Assembly: GCA_963708245.1 (NCBI GenBank)
Contig: OY970201.1
Span: 7,688,001-7,752,000, forward strand
Direction: 5' to 3'
DNA length: 64,000 bases
Origin: CAVYXK01 sp963708245
GTDB taxonomy: Bacteria; Pseudomonadota; Alphaproteobacteria; Acetobacterales; Acetobacteraceae
Shown: piece after piece, positions 26,076 through 35,212 of the stretch
Numbering within the stretch: position 1 is the stretch's first letter
Layout: each line of letters begins with the position of its first letter
Notes under the pieces: generated by a model
Told to the model about the DNA's origin: nothing
What the model saw: the letters and a program-made list of their open reading frames with translations, nothing else
The model's database searches: none
Position numbers and translations under genes: made by a program

Positions 26076-26909
26076 CTATCCCGGCGGCCGGGGGGCAGGC
26101 TCCTCCTCCATCTCATCGGTCCACACCTTGAAGCTTGTCAATGTGTTCGGACCGAATGTGTTGCTGATAGCCACGTCCACCGCGTCGCGCCCCCGCGCCA
26201 TCAGCACGCGCCCGATCCTTGGTACATTGTTGCGCGGATCGAAGACGTGCCAGGTGCCGTCCAGATAGGCTTCGAACCAAGCAGCAAAATCCATCGGGCC
26301 ATACGGCGGCGGTACGCCGATATCGCCGAGATAGCCGGTGCAGTAGCGTGCGGGGATGTTCATGCATCGGCAGAACGCCACAGCCAGGTGCGCGTAATCG
26401 CGGCATACGCCCCGCCGCTCATGGAACGCCTCCCACGCTGTTCGGGTCGGACGGGCGTCCGCATAGTTGAAGGCGATATGGTTATGAACGAAGTCGCAGA
26501 TCGCTTGCACGCGGCCCCAACCCAGCGGGGATTGCCCGAACAGACGCCACGCCGTCTGCGACAATCGATCGGTTTCGCAGTATCGGCTGCCAAGTAGAAA
26601 CACGAGGACTTCCGCGGGCAGTTCCTGCACACGGTGTTGGCGCGCTGAAGAGCTGATGGGATCCGGCGCCCCGTTATCATGCAGGACGGCCCTACTGGCG
26701 ATCCGCATCTGCCCTGTGGGGGCGACGAGCCGGCTGCACCAGTTGCCGAAGCCATCGCGATAGGAGGTGACCGGCACCAGCGGGTTGGTGGTCACCTGGT
26801 CGGGAACAATGATGTCGGGTGCGCGCGTGTGATGGATGTGCAACATCAGCATCATCGGCGTCGGTTGAGGACAGTCGTAGATCAATTCGTAGCCCACGCC
26901 GATTCTCAT
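26076..26909 (-). CDS. Transglutaminase-like protein (catalytic His absent)
   Basis: A 277-residue cysteine-protease-fold protein starting MRIGVGYELIYDCPQPTPMM at 26909; the frame is open to 27044 without protein character. The N-terminal domain (1-110) is of the bacterial transglutaminase N type. The core has RRGVCRDYAHLAVAFCRCMN (catalytic Cys), then GPMDFAAWFEAYLDGTWHVF DPR, where Ala stands at the usual His position; the Asp is kept. Related proteins with Ser or Ala here are common, so this branch may not be a classic peptidase. Its start overlaps the preceding gene's stop (ATGA). Confidence 0.82.
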   Translation of the reverse strand: MRIGVGYELIYDCPQPTPMMLMLHIHHTRAPDIIVPDQVTTNPLVPVTSYRDGFGNWCSRLVAPTGQMRIASRAVLHDNGAPDPISSSARQHRVQELPAEVLVFLLGSRYCETDRLSQTAWRLFGQSPLGWGRVQAICDFVHNHIAFNYADARPTRTAWEAFHERRGVCRDYAHLAVAFCRCMNIPARYCTGYLGDIGVPPPYGPMDFAAWFEAYLDGTWHVFDPRNNVPRIGRVLMARGRDAVDVAISNTFGPNTLTSFKVWTDEMEEEPAPRPPG

Positions 26910-27553
26910 GCCATGCCTCGCGATGCGGTTTGCGCGATCGAATCCGACCCCTCGGTGACGGTGACATCCACCTGCATGTCGAGGGCCGATCCGGGCGCAC
27001 CGGTGAATGTACCCCACAACGGCAGCACACGTGCCGGGTGCCATGCGGCCGCGACGCGGATCAGGTTGCGGTTGCCGATGATGCTGTTGGTCGGATCGAA
27101 GTCGATCCAGCCCGCTCCAGGCAGATAGACCTGCAGCCAGGCATGGGTCGCTCCGCCACCGACGACGGTGGTATCAGCCGTGCTCGGCAGAAAGATGTAG
27201 CCACTGACAAATCGGGCGGCGAGGCCTAATGAGCGGACGGCGTCGATCATCAGCCAGGCGAAGTCCCGACACGTGCCGCTGCGGCGCTCCAACGTCACGC
27301 CGGGGCTCTGCACGCCCCGTTCACTGCGGCGCGAATAGGCGAACTCCTCCTGGATACGGCGCGTCATGGTTCGCAGCAGCTCCATCGTTGCGCGTTGACC
27401 AGTTCGCGGCAACATTCCGTTGGCCCAGCGATCTACTTCCTTGCTGGGCTCGCTTCGCTCCAGTGCGCGAACCAGATCGGGCTGGTCCTCGAGTGTATAG
27501 CTGAACGGAAACGTGGCGGCGTCGCTTTCAAGTTGATAGTCAGGTAATGCCAC
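26906..27553 (-). CDS. Transglutaminase-like protein, N-terminal domain missing
   Basis: A 215-residue core with the full triad: GTCRDFAWLMIDAVRSLGLA (Cys), GATHAWLQVYLPGAGWIDF (His) and DPTNSIIGN (Asp). Family members normally have about 80 more residues upstream; here a TAG stop lies 11 codons before the GTG at 27553, and the preceding codons (ATLEHTE) still read as family sequence. The gene is therefore 5'-truncated. GGAG 9 nt before the GTG could still allow translation of a shortened protein. It overlaps the next transglutaminase gene by 4 nt, an arrangement often seen for such pairs. Confidence 0.75.
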   Translation of the reverse strand: MALPDYQLESDAATFPFSYTLEDQPDLVRALERSEPSKEVDRWANGMLPRTGQRATMELLRTMTRRIQEEFAYSRRSERGVQSPGVTLERRSGTCRDFAWLMIDAVRSLGLAARFVSGYIFLPSTADTTVVGGGATHAWLQVYLPGAGWIDFDPTNSIIGNRNLIRVAAAWHPARVLPLWGTFTGAPGSALDMQVDVTVTEGSDSIAQTASRGMA

Positions 27554-27651
27554 CTCGGTGTGCTCCAGCGTGGCCGCCCCCTAACTGACGACATTTGCCC
27601 TGCATATCGCCAGCGTACCCTTGTCGCCGGCGATCAGCGTCCTTGCCGTGC

Positions 27652-29022
27652 CTATGAGCTTTTATGCGTTGATATGGGATTGCCCCACTTCCAGTTCCGG
27701 ATCTCCGGTAAGGCCTCATTACGTCCTCCCCCGACCGGATACCCCCGTGAGGTCGCGGTTCGCGCCTGCAGGCCGCGTGTTAGCACCCGGCTTGTTGCCA
27801 GGATCGGCGCCGTTTCCGGCATCAGCGCCCAAATTGCCAGCGTTCCGACCAGCCCGGCAGCGGCTAGTGCCAGGAATGCGGGTACCTGACCGGCATTGTC
27901 GGAGATCCAGCCCCCCACGGCGGTGCTGAGCGTCGCCCCAGCCGCCGAACAGAGGCCGAAGGCGCCGATGCACAGGTTGAAATGCCGCCGGTCACTCGTG
28001 AGATCGGCCGCCACCAGCGGCAGCATCACGCCGAACACCGCGGCGCTGATCCCGCTGATCGACTGCCCCGCCACCAGCAACCAGGGCCCTGGTAGCAACG
28101 CCAGCAGGAGCGCGCGCGTCGGCAGGGCAGCCCAGCCGATCAGCAGCATCGGCCTCCGCCCCCAGCGGTTGGCATGTCGCCCGACCCAGGGCGAAGCGCA
28201 CGCCACCACTGCTTGCGGCACCACGATGCAGGCCGCGATGATCAAGTTGGCAAAGTCTTCAGCCCGCTTGGTCACCTCGGACGCGGCCAGCGGCAGCATT
28301 GCGGCGTTGGACAGATGGAACAACACCGCGCACCCGGCGAAGACGAGCAGCCGCCGGTCGGCGAACAGGACGCGGAGCCCGCGCCAGTCCACGCGCCGGC
28401 GCGCCGGCGCGGCGACGAGGAGTTCCTTCTGCAGATCGTTCGCTGGCCCTGGCCCGGCGGGTGGGATGCGCCATAGCGCCAACAATGCCGGCAGCCCGAG
28501 CGCGGCGGTGAGCCAGAATACCGAGGCGCTGGACACATAAGTCCCGATGGCGCCCATGACGCCGGCGGCGAGCCCGTTGCCGATCGAGGCGAAGGATGCG
28601 TTGCGCCCGAGCCGCTCGCCGAGTGCCGCGTGCCCCACCAGGCGCAAGCTGATCGCGGCGATCGCCGGCGTGATAACGTAGCTCGCGAGGCCGTGCAACA
28701 CTTCGGCGACCAACACCGGAAAGCGGTACGGCATCGCGGCAAGGATCACCGCCGCGACCACCACGGCGACGATCCCCGCCGCCGCTGCCGCCCGCTTGCT
28801 GCGCATAATATCGATGATGGCGCCGGCCGGAAGCTGGCTGGCCATCGCGGTGACGCTGCCGAGGCTCAGCGCCAGGCCGATATCACCCTGGGTCCATTTG
28901 TGCGCGGTCAGATAGACCGCGACGAACGGACCGAAGCCGGTCTGCACGTCGGCCATGAAGAAGTTAAGCAGGTCGAGCGCACACACGCGGCGCTTCGACG
29001 GAACCGAACCGTCTCGAGGCAT
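27652..29022 (-). CDS. MFS transporter
   Basis: A 456-residue major facilitator protein with 12 predicted helices. It starts MPRDGSVPSKRRVCALDLLN, continues FFMADVQTGFGPFVAVYLTA and has the loop motif ERLGRNASFASIGNG, a variant seen in drug/sugar exporters, and WVGRHANRWGRRPMLLIGW between helices 8 and 9. The last 40 residues are hydrophilic and may come from a recombination junction, because the gene abuts the truncated transglutaminase. Substrate unknown. A gene fragment ends 4 nt upstream of its start. Confidence 0.88.
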   Translation of the reverse strand: MPRDGSVPSKRRVCALDLLNFFMADVQTGFGPFVAVYLTAHKWTQGDIGLALSLGSVTAMASQLPAGAIIDIMRSKRAAAAAGIVAVVVAAVILAAMPYRFPVLVAEVLHGLASYVITPAIAAISLRLVGHAALGERLGRNASFASIGNGLAAGVMGAIGTYVSSASVFWLTAALGLPALLALWRIPPAGPGPANDLQKELLVAAPARRRVDWRGLRVLFADRRLLVFAGCAVLFHLSNAAMLPLAASEVTKRAEDFANLIIAACIVVPQAVVACASPWVGRHANRWGRRPMLLIGWAALPTRALLLALLPGPWLLVAGQSISGISAAVFGVMLPLVAADLTSDRRHFNLCIGAFGLCSAAGATLSTAVGGWISDNAGQVPAFLALAAAGLVGTLAIWALMPETAPILATSRVLTRGLQARTATSRGYPVGGGRNEALPEIRNWKWGNPISTHKSS

Positions 29023-29026
29023 CGGG

Positions 29027-29160
29027 TTATGGCCGCTTGGCGGCGTTGGCCCCGTCGGTGGCTGGCGCCTCCCACAGGGCGATCACCACCGGCGCCGCCT
29101 TGATCCGTGCCGGCACGAGATCGAGCACGATCGGGTACGTGGTGTCGGCCGGATTGTCAC
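29027..29160 (-). pseudogene. 3' fragment of an unidentified gene
   Basis: In-frame residues NPADTTYPIVLDLVPARIKA and APVVIALWEAPATDG end at a TAA 4 nt before the MFS start, as in an operon. Upstream the frame becomes Arg-rich nonsense and overlaps the end of the next gene, so the 5' part has been lost. I do not recognise the family. Confidence 0.45.
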
Positions 29161-29648
29161 TGGCCAAACTCCGCCGGTAGCATCTGCGGCACGACCGTGC
29201 TGGAGGTCGACGCATGCGCGTGGCTAACCTGCGTCGTCGGTTGATGGCTTGCGATGAAAAATTGGACACCCAGCACGAGGATCATAAAGATCACGTATAG
29301 GACGACGCGAGGATTGCTCTCGGCACTGAGGCCAAACCACGCCTCGCGCGACGGGATGGCAGGACTAACCTGGTGTGGCAGGAGCGCAATCAGGCGAGCA
29401 GCAATCGCTCCGGAATCGCGGCGCGCCGATAACCCATCGGCTAATGCCGCAATTAATGAAGCCAATCTCTCAGTCGCAATTGCCTTTGGCAATTGCGACA
29501 GACTGGCGGCTTCTCGCCAAGGGTCGACGTCCAGTCGCGCCAGTGCCGAAACGACGCTGAGCGGCATGTCATTCCTGTCCTCACCGATCGACGCAAACAG
29601 AAAGTCGTCGAACTCTGTTCCCAGGGGAGAAGCCGAAGCAGAACGCAT
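29157..29648 (-). CDS. Hypothetical protein with one C-terminal membrane helix
   Basis: A 163-residue protein starting MRSASASPLGTEFDDFLFAS at 29648 with AAGGTG upstream. The N-terminal part (IGEDRNDMPLSVVSALARLD, DPWREAASLSQLP) is helical and cytoplasmic; a membrane helix spans VVLYVIFMILVLGVQFFIAS, followed by a short Ser/His-rich tail. This pattern occurs in alphaproteobacterial hypothetical proteins of stress clusters. Function unknown. Confidence 0.75.
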   Translation of the reverse strand: MRSASASPLGTEFDDFLFASIGEDRNDMPLSVVSALARLDVDPWREAASLSQLPKAIATERLASLIAALADGLSARRDSGAIAARLIALLPHQVSPAIPSREAWFGLSAESNPRVVLYVIFMILVLGVQFFIASHQPTTQVSHAHASTSSTVVPQMLPAEFGQ

Positions 29649-29769
29649 CACCTTAACCACTGAAACTCTCGCCTCTATCGAAATCACGGAGCCAACCGTG
29701 AGGGATGGGGCTTCGCTGTTCCCATCTACCGAAGCCAGAATATATGGTATGATGGCATGCCATATTAGG

Positions 29770-29785
29770 TTCGGAAACTACCTAA
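29770..29785 (+). repeat. Island motif copy 5 (TTCGGAAACTACCTAA)
   Basis: Plus-strand copy in the interval 29649-29882, 8 bp after the perfect palindrome ATGGCATGCCAT (29751-29762). Confidence 0.7.
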
Positions 29786-29882
29786 GTCAGCCGCTTCACC
29801 GACGTGACTGGGCGGAGTCGTTGGTCGCGTTGTTCGGGTCGCGACTCCTTCCTGAACAATTGAGCGATGGTGTCGCGGGTCT

Positions 29883-30245
29883 TCAGGAGGTGGCCACGGC
29901 GCCGAGCGCACGCTGAATGGCGCGAACGAGGTCCGATCCGCGAAACGGCTTCTGGATGACCACTGCGTTCGACCTGAGTCCCTGGATCCTTGAAGTATCG
30001 CCGCTGATGAACACGTGCGGGATAAACCCGGTGCGCAGGATCTCCTCGACGGCGGAGACACCACTTCTATCGCCCAACCGCACATCGACGATCACCAGGT
30101 CTGGTCTGCATCGAACTGCGGCGGCCACCGCATCAGCCTCGGTGGCCTCGACTGTGCAAATATGGCCCAGTCCCGCGAGCATTTCGGCGAGCAGCCCGCC
30201 GATTATGGCGTCGTCGTCCACCACGAGGACGTGGAGCGCTCTCAT
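29883..30245 (-). CDS. Single-domain response regulator
   Basis: A 120-residue receiver domain with no output domain. The acidic pocket is VLVVDDDA, the phosphorylation site is the Asp in LVIVDVRLGDRSG, and the conserved Lys is in VIQKPFRG. The start MRALHVLVVDDD is at 30245. Single-domain regulators act as phosphate sinks, relays or protein-binding switches. It lies head to head with the large hybrid kinase at 30719, its most likely partner. Confidence 0.9.
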   Translation of the reverse strand: MRALHVLVVDDDAIIGGLLAEMLAGLGHICTVEATEADAVAAAVRCRPDLVIVDVRLGDRSGVSAVEEILRTGFIPHVFISGDTSRIQGLRSNAVVIQKPFRGSDLVRAIQRALGAVATS

Positions 30246-30347
30246 CGGTTCACTTCGCCTCCAGCGCCGCCTTCGTTCGCCCAGTTTGCGATGCGGTCGT
30301 GCAGTTGTGACGCGACGCAGCATGCACTGGCCAATGGGTACGGCTCA

Positions 30348-30440
30348 TTAAGAAGGAGCGTGGTCATTTCGGTGGATTCGAGGCTGTTCGACAGACTGCG
30401 CCCGGATGTTCTCGGAGAGTGCGTTGTGTGTCGGTTGCAT
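30348..30440 (-). pseudogene. dps: 5' fragment of a dps-like gene
   Basis: The ATG at 30440, preceded by GGAGG, opens MQPTHNALSENIRAQSVE, which matches the start of Dps miniferritins (NxLSENxRAQSxELLN). After that point the sequence is unrelated and stops at 30348, giving a 30-residue peptide. The iron-binding His and all core helices are missing. The call rests on about 12 matching residues. Confidence 0.5.
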
Positions 30441-30591
30441 GGTCAGACCTCCAAGTGGTGGCAAAGGCGGACGTCAAGTCGCACGCGGCGGCAAGGGCCG
30501 TGAGCCAGATAAGGCGGCGCACGTGGGTTAGCAGTCCGATGAAAGACGCGGCAGTTCCGAGCATAGCTGACGGGAGATCGCCGAAGGCAGG

Positions 30592-30607
30592 CTCGGAAAC
30601 TACTCAA
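30592..30607 (+). repeat. Island motif copy 6 (CTCGGAAACTACTCAA)
   Basis: Plus-strand copy about 110 bp upstream of the large hybrid kinase, the only copy placed like a promoter element for an intact plus-strand gene. Confidence 0.7.
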
Positions 30608-30718
30608 ACTCTCGCCCATGCGGTTGACCGAGGTCCGCGGCGCAGGCCTGGCCTGACGTCGCATCAATGCCACCCGAGCATGGCGCAGCGAGGAAAACTT
30701 TGATAATATGCCTCGTCA

Positions 30719-33700
30719 TTGGCGCAACTATTTGAGAACAAGCGCAGAATGCCACGGGGCGGTCCGCATCAGGCCAAAGCGGCCCAATCGCGATCGAGCC
30801 GGCGCCCCTCGCCGGCTCGCAGCCCTTCTTGCCACCCTCAGGACTTCCCGGTTGTCGGAATAGGCGCCTCGGCGGGCGGCCTTGACGCCTGCAGAGGGCT
30901 CGTGGGGGCGCTGCCGGCCGGAAACGGCATGGCCTTCATCCTGGTTCAGCACCTCGATCCCACTCACGAAAGCATGATGGTGGACCTGCTGGCCGGCCAC
31001 ACGTCGATGGCCGTGCGGCAGGCCGCGGATGGAATGCTCATCGAGCGCGAGCACCTCTATGTCATTCCACCCGGAACCTATCTGTCGGTCGGACACGGTG
31101 CCCTGCACCTCTCGGAACCGCAAGCGCGTCACGGTGCGCGCCTGCCTTTCGACTTCTTGCTGCACTCGTTGGCAGAGGAGTGCGGTGCGCACGCCATCTG
31201 CGTCATCCTCTCGGGAACAGGAGCAGACGGCAGCCTCGGACTGAGGGCCATCAAGGAGAAAGGCGGCCTCGTCGTCGCGCAGGATCCCGACGAGTCCGGC
31301 TATGACGGTATGCCGCGGAGCGCGATCGCGACGGGAGCGGTCGACCTTGTGCTTCCGGTGGCCCAGATCCCTGACGCGCTCGTCAAATACGGCCGGCGAA
31401 TGGACCTCACCCAAGCACCGAACGGCCCGGTCCCGGAGGATAGGGCGCAGGACTGGCTGCCCGAGATAATCGAGCTTCTTCGCACGAAGACCGCTCATGA
31501 TTTCACGCTTTACAAGCAAGGTACGCTGCAGCGTCGGATCGAGCGGCGCATGGCGATGGCAGCGATCGGGACCGGTGGCATGGATCGGTATCTCAAAGTT
31601 CTGCGCAGTGATACGAGCGAGCTCGATCTCCTTGCCAAGGACCTGCTCATCAATGTCACCAGCTTTTTTCGCGATCCGAAGGTGTTCGATCTGTTGGCGG
31701 GCAAGGTCCTGCCCGTCCTGATTGGCGGCAAGCCGCCCGGTGAATCCCTGCGAATTTGGATTGCGGGGTGCAGCACTGGTGAGGAGACCTATTCCCTCGC
31801 CATGCTCTTCCAAGAGCAGATTGCGGCCGCGAAGCGCGATATCAAACTTCAGGTCTTCGCCTCCGATGTAGACCCGGATGCGGTAGCCCGTGCCCGAGAG
31901 GGCCTCTACCCGGAGACGATCGAAGCCGACGTGTCACCGGAGCGGCTGGCACGCTTTTTCTCGAAGGAAGAGCGCGGCTACAGGGTGTTGCCCGTGCTGC
32001 GCTCGGTGGTTGTCTTCACCGAGCAGGATGTGTTGGCCGATCCGCCGTTCTCACGTCTTGATCTGGTCTCATGCCGGAATCTTTTGATCTATTTGCGCTC
32101 CGAGGCCCAGGCGAAGGTTGTCTCGCTTTTCCATTTCGCGCTGCGTGAGGGCGGTGTTCTCCTTCTCGGCAACTCGGAGACGATCGGCAACGTCGATGGC
32201 CGCTTCGAGGTGATTTCCAAGCCGGAGCGGCTCTATCGGCGGACCGGTGGCTCGCGCCCCGGACAATTGGGTTTTTCGATGAGTGTCGGCGACCGTGTGC
32301 GAGTCCCCGCGCGCCCGGGACAAGCCCAAGCGCCGTCGCACCAAGGCGCTCTCGCCGAGCTTTGTCGGCGGTTGGTGATGGAGACTTATGCGCCGGCGGC
32401 GATATTGATCAACCGCAAGCACGAGTGTCTCTATTCCATGGGACCGATCGACCGCTATCTACGCGTCGTGGCGGGGCACCCCACTCATGATTTGCTCGCC
32501 ATGGCGCGTGAGGGCATGCGTACCAAGCTCGCGTCGGCAATCCAGCGGGCCAGCCAAGAGAATACGCGCATTGTCGCCGCCGGCGGTCGGATGAACCACA
32601 ATGGCGACGCGCTCTCGTTCAGCATCGCCGTACAGCCGGTCCCGAGCGAAGGCGAGGAGCTGCTGTTGGTTTGCTTCGTTGACGAGCCGGGGCACGGGCA
32701 GAAGCGAGAACGCCCCCTCACGCCGCGGGACGTTTCGCGGGTCGCCGAGCTTGAGCAGGAACTCGCAGCCACGAGGGCGGAGCTCCAGGGCGCTATTCGC
32801 AACCTTGAGATCTCAAGCGAAGAGCAGAAGGCAATCAACGAAGAGGCACTGTCCGTCAATGAGGAGTTTCAATCCACGAACGAGGAGCTGCTGACGTCCA
32901 AAGAGGAATTGCAGTCGCTCAACGAGGAGCTCACCGCGCTCAACGGCCAACTCCATGAAACCCTGGAGCGGCAGCGCACAACGTCCAATGATCTACAAAA
33001 TGTCCTGTACAGCACCAATGTTGCGACCGTCTTCCTCGACACGGATCTTAAAATCCGCTTCTTTACGCCGGCCACCAAGTCACTCTTCAGTGTCATTCCC
33101 AGCGATGTCGGGCGGCCGCTCGCGGACCTCAACGCGCTGGCTGCCGATGGCGCTCTTCTGACTGATGCTCGAACGGTGCTTCAGAGCCTGGCGCCGGTCG
33201 AACGGGAGATCGAAGCCCAGAACGGCGCTTGGTACAGCCGTCGGATATTGCCGTACCGCACGCAGGACAATGGAGTCGAGGGCGTCGTCATCACCTTTGC
33301 CGATATCACCGAGCGGAAGCGTGCGGCGGATGCGTTAGAGGCGGCCAAGCGGCAAGCAGAGCTGGCGAGTGTGGCGAAGTCACGTTTCCTTGCTGCCGCG
33401 AGCCATGACCTCCGCCAGCCGCTTCAAACGCTTGCCCTGCTTCATGGGCGGTTAGCGAAGAGCGTGGCGGGAGAGAGCGCACAAAAACTGGTCGAGCAGC
33501 TCGACGAGACAGTAGGCGCTATATCGGGAATGTTGAACACGCTGCTCGACATAAACCAGATCGAGGCGGGCACGGTCCGTCCCGAAATGGTCAGTTTCCC
33601 AATCGGCGATCTACTTGACCGGCTAAGAGATGAGTTCGCGTATCACTCTCAGGCACAAGGGCTGGTCTTGCGCGTGGTCTCGTGCAGCGTTTCGATACGC

Positions 33701-35206
33701 AGTGATCCGCGTCTGCTCGAGCAGATGATCCGCAATCTGCTCTCGAACGCCTTGAAATACACAAGGCACGGTAAGGTGCTGCTCGGTTGCCGTCGGCGCG
33801 AGGGAATGCTGAGCATCGAGGTCTGGGATACCGGCATCGGCATCCCAAACGAGGAGCTTCAGGCGATCTTCGAGGAGTACCATCAACTTGATAATGCTGT
33901 GGGTGAACGAAGCCGCGGCCTCGGCCTTGGTCTCTCTATCGTGCAACGCTTGGGGCATTTGCTGGGCCATCGGGTACACGTCCACTCGCATCTGGGCAAG
34001 GGATCGGTCTTCGCCATCGAAGTCCCGCTCCCACAGGGCGGAGCGGCCGTACCACTATCTGACCAGCATCGGCATGGCATAGACGATGCCACAGTTGAAG
34101 ACGTTCACCGCACTGGTGTGATCTTAGTCGTCGAGGACGATCCTGAAGTATGCAAACTCCTGGAGCTCCTTGTCAAGGATGAGGGGCATCGCGTGACAAC
34201 AGCACCTGACGGCATCACAGCGCTGGGATTGGTGGCACGAGGGACGGTCCGACCTGACCTCATCCTTGCAGACTACAATCTCCCCGGTGGCCTGAACGGG
34301 GTTCAGCTCACCGCAAAGCTTCGGGAGTGGCTTCATCGTGAGATCCCGGTCGTCATTCTGACCGGTGATATCTCGACCGCTACCTTGCGCGATATCGCTA
34401 GCCATGACTGTGTGCAACTGAACAAACCGGTGAAGTTGAAGGAGCTGACGGGAGTCATCCAACGTCTCCTCCCAGTATCGCGATCCGCGGTACACCCGCA
34501 CGCGCCAGACCCAGCCGTAGCGGCCAGCAGTCCCGGGCCGCCCGTCATCTTTGTCGTCGACGACGACAGCCAAGTACGAGAGGGCATTCGCAGCGTGCTC
34601 GAGGAAGATGGCCGGACCGTCGAGGATTATGCGGATTGTGAGGCGTTCCTCGAAGCTTATCATCCAGGCCGCGAAGGATGCCTCTTGATCGATGCCTATC
34701 TGCCCGGAATGGACGGGCTCGAATTGCTGCAGCGGCTCAATCATGCGCGCCATCGACTGCCGGCTATCATGATTACCGGTAATAGCGACGTGCCGATGGC
34801 GGTTCAAGCCATGAAGGCGGGCGCTTTGGATTTCATCGAGAAGCCGATCAGCCGCCGCAAACTGCTCGCCAGTGTCGAGCGCGCTCTCGAACAGTCGGGG
34901 AATGCAAACAAGCTGTCCGCCTGGCGGGAGGATGCGGCGAATCGCATCGCTCGCCTAACCCCACGACAGCGCCAGATCATGGAGCTGGTCCTCGCGGGTC
35001 ACCCCAGTAAGAATATCGCTGCAGATCTAGGTATCAGCCAACGCACCATCGAAAATCATCGCGCCTCGATCATGGCGAAAACCCGCTCGAAATCTCTTCC
35101 GGAATTGGCGCGCTTGGCGCTTGCTGCTGCCTCGACTGGCGCCGACGAACCATCCGTTCGACGCGGCTCGCCAGTCACGGCCGGGCCGCGCGTTGGACGG
35201 CCCTGA
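30719..35206 (+). CDS. CheB-CheR-PAS-histidine kinase-REC-REC-LuxR hybrid regulator
   Basis: A 1495-residue cytoplasmic signalling protein. CheB methylesterase (about 43-220) keeps Ser (GIGASAGG), His (VQHLDPTHESMM) and Asp (SGTGADGS). CheR methyltransferase (about 245-505) has INVTSFFRDPKVF and WIAGCSTGEETYSLAM. A Glu-rich coiled coil (about 675-760) and a PAS domain (760-870) follow. The kinase has its His in AASHDLRQPLQTLALL (about 894) and ATPase boxes LLSNALKY, DTGIGIP and GLGLGLSIV. REC1 (about 1134-1250) has Asp in LILADYNLPGG; REC2 (1275-1390) has LLIDAYLPGMDG and TGNSDVPMAVQAMKAGALDF. A LuxR helix-turn-helix closes it (LTPRQRQIMELVLAGHPSKN). Start uncertain: TTG 30719 or ATG 30749. 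A 3' copy fragment lies at 36.6 kb. Confidence 0.93.
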   Translation: MAQLFENKRRMPRGGPHQAKAAQSRSSRRPSPARSPSCHPQDFPVVGIGASAGGLDACRGLVGALPAGNGMAFILVQHLDPTHESMMVDLLAGHTSMAVRQAADGMLIEREHLYVIPPGTYLSVGHGALHLSEPQARHGARLPFDFLLHSLAEECGAHAICVILSGTGADGSLGLRAIKEKGGLVVAQDPDESGYDGMPRSAIATGAVDLVLPVAQIPDALVKYGRRMDLTQAPNGPVPEDRAQDWLPEIIELLRTKTAHDFTLYKQGTLQRRIERRMAMAAIGTGGMDRYLKVLRSDTSELDLLAKDLLINVTSFFRDPKVFDLLAGKVLPVLIGGKPPGESLRIWIAGCSTGEETYSLAMLFQEQIAAAKRDIKLQVFASDVDPDAVARAREGLYPETIEADVSPERLARFFSKEERGYRVLPVLRSVVVFTEQDVLADPPFSRLDLVSCRNLLIYLRSEAQAKVVSLFHFALREGGVLLLGNSETIGNVDGRFEVISKPERLYRRTGGSRPGQLGFSMSVGDRVRVPARPGQAQAPSHQGALAELCRRLVMETYAPAAILINRKHECLYSMGPIDRYLRVVAGHPTHDLLAMAREGMRTKLASAIQRASQENTRIVAAGGRMNHNGDALSFSIAVQPVPSEGEELLLVCFVDEPGHGQKRERPLTPRDVSRVAELEQELAATRAELQGAIRNLEISSEEQKAINEEALSVNEEFQSTNEELLTSKEELQSLNEELTALNGQLHETLERQRTTSNDLQNVLYSTNVATVFLDTDLKIRFFTPATKSLFSVIPSDVGRPLADLNALAADGALLTDARTVLQSLAPVEREIEAQNGAWYSRRILPYRTQDNGVEGVVITFADITERKRAADALEAAKRQAELASVAKSRFLAAASHDLRQPLQTLALLHGRLAKSVAGESAQKLVEQLDETVGAISGMLNTLLDINQIEAGTVRPEMVSFPIGDLLDRLRDEFAYHSQAQGLVLRVVSCSVSIRSDPRLLEQMIRNLLSNALKYTRHGKVLLGCRRREGMLSIEVWDTGIGIPNEELQAIFEEYHQLDNAVGERSRGLGLGLSIVQRLGHLLGHRVHVHSHLGKGSVFAIEVPLPQGGAAVPLSDQHRHGIDDATVEDVHRTGVILVVEDDPEVCKLLELLVKDEGHRVTTAPDGITALGLVARGTVRPDLILADYNLPGGLNGVQLTAKLREWLHREIPVVILTGDISTATLRDIASHDCVQLNKPVKLKELTGVIQRLLPVSRSAVHPHAPDPAVAASSPGPPVIFVVDDDSQVREGIRSVLEEDGRTVEDYADCEAFLEAYHPGREGCLLIDAYLPGMDGLELLQRLNHARHRLPAIMITGNSDVPMAVQAMKAGALDFIEKPISRRKLLASVERALEQSGNANKLSAWREDAANRIARLTPRQRQIMELVLAGHPSKNIAADLGISQRTIENHRASIMAKTRSKSLPELARLALAAASTGADEPSVRRGSPVTAGPRVGRP

Positions 35207-35212
35207 TGCGGA

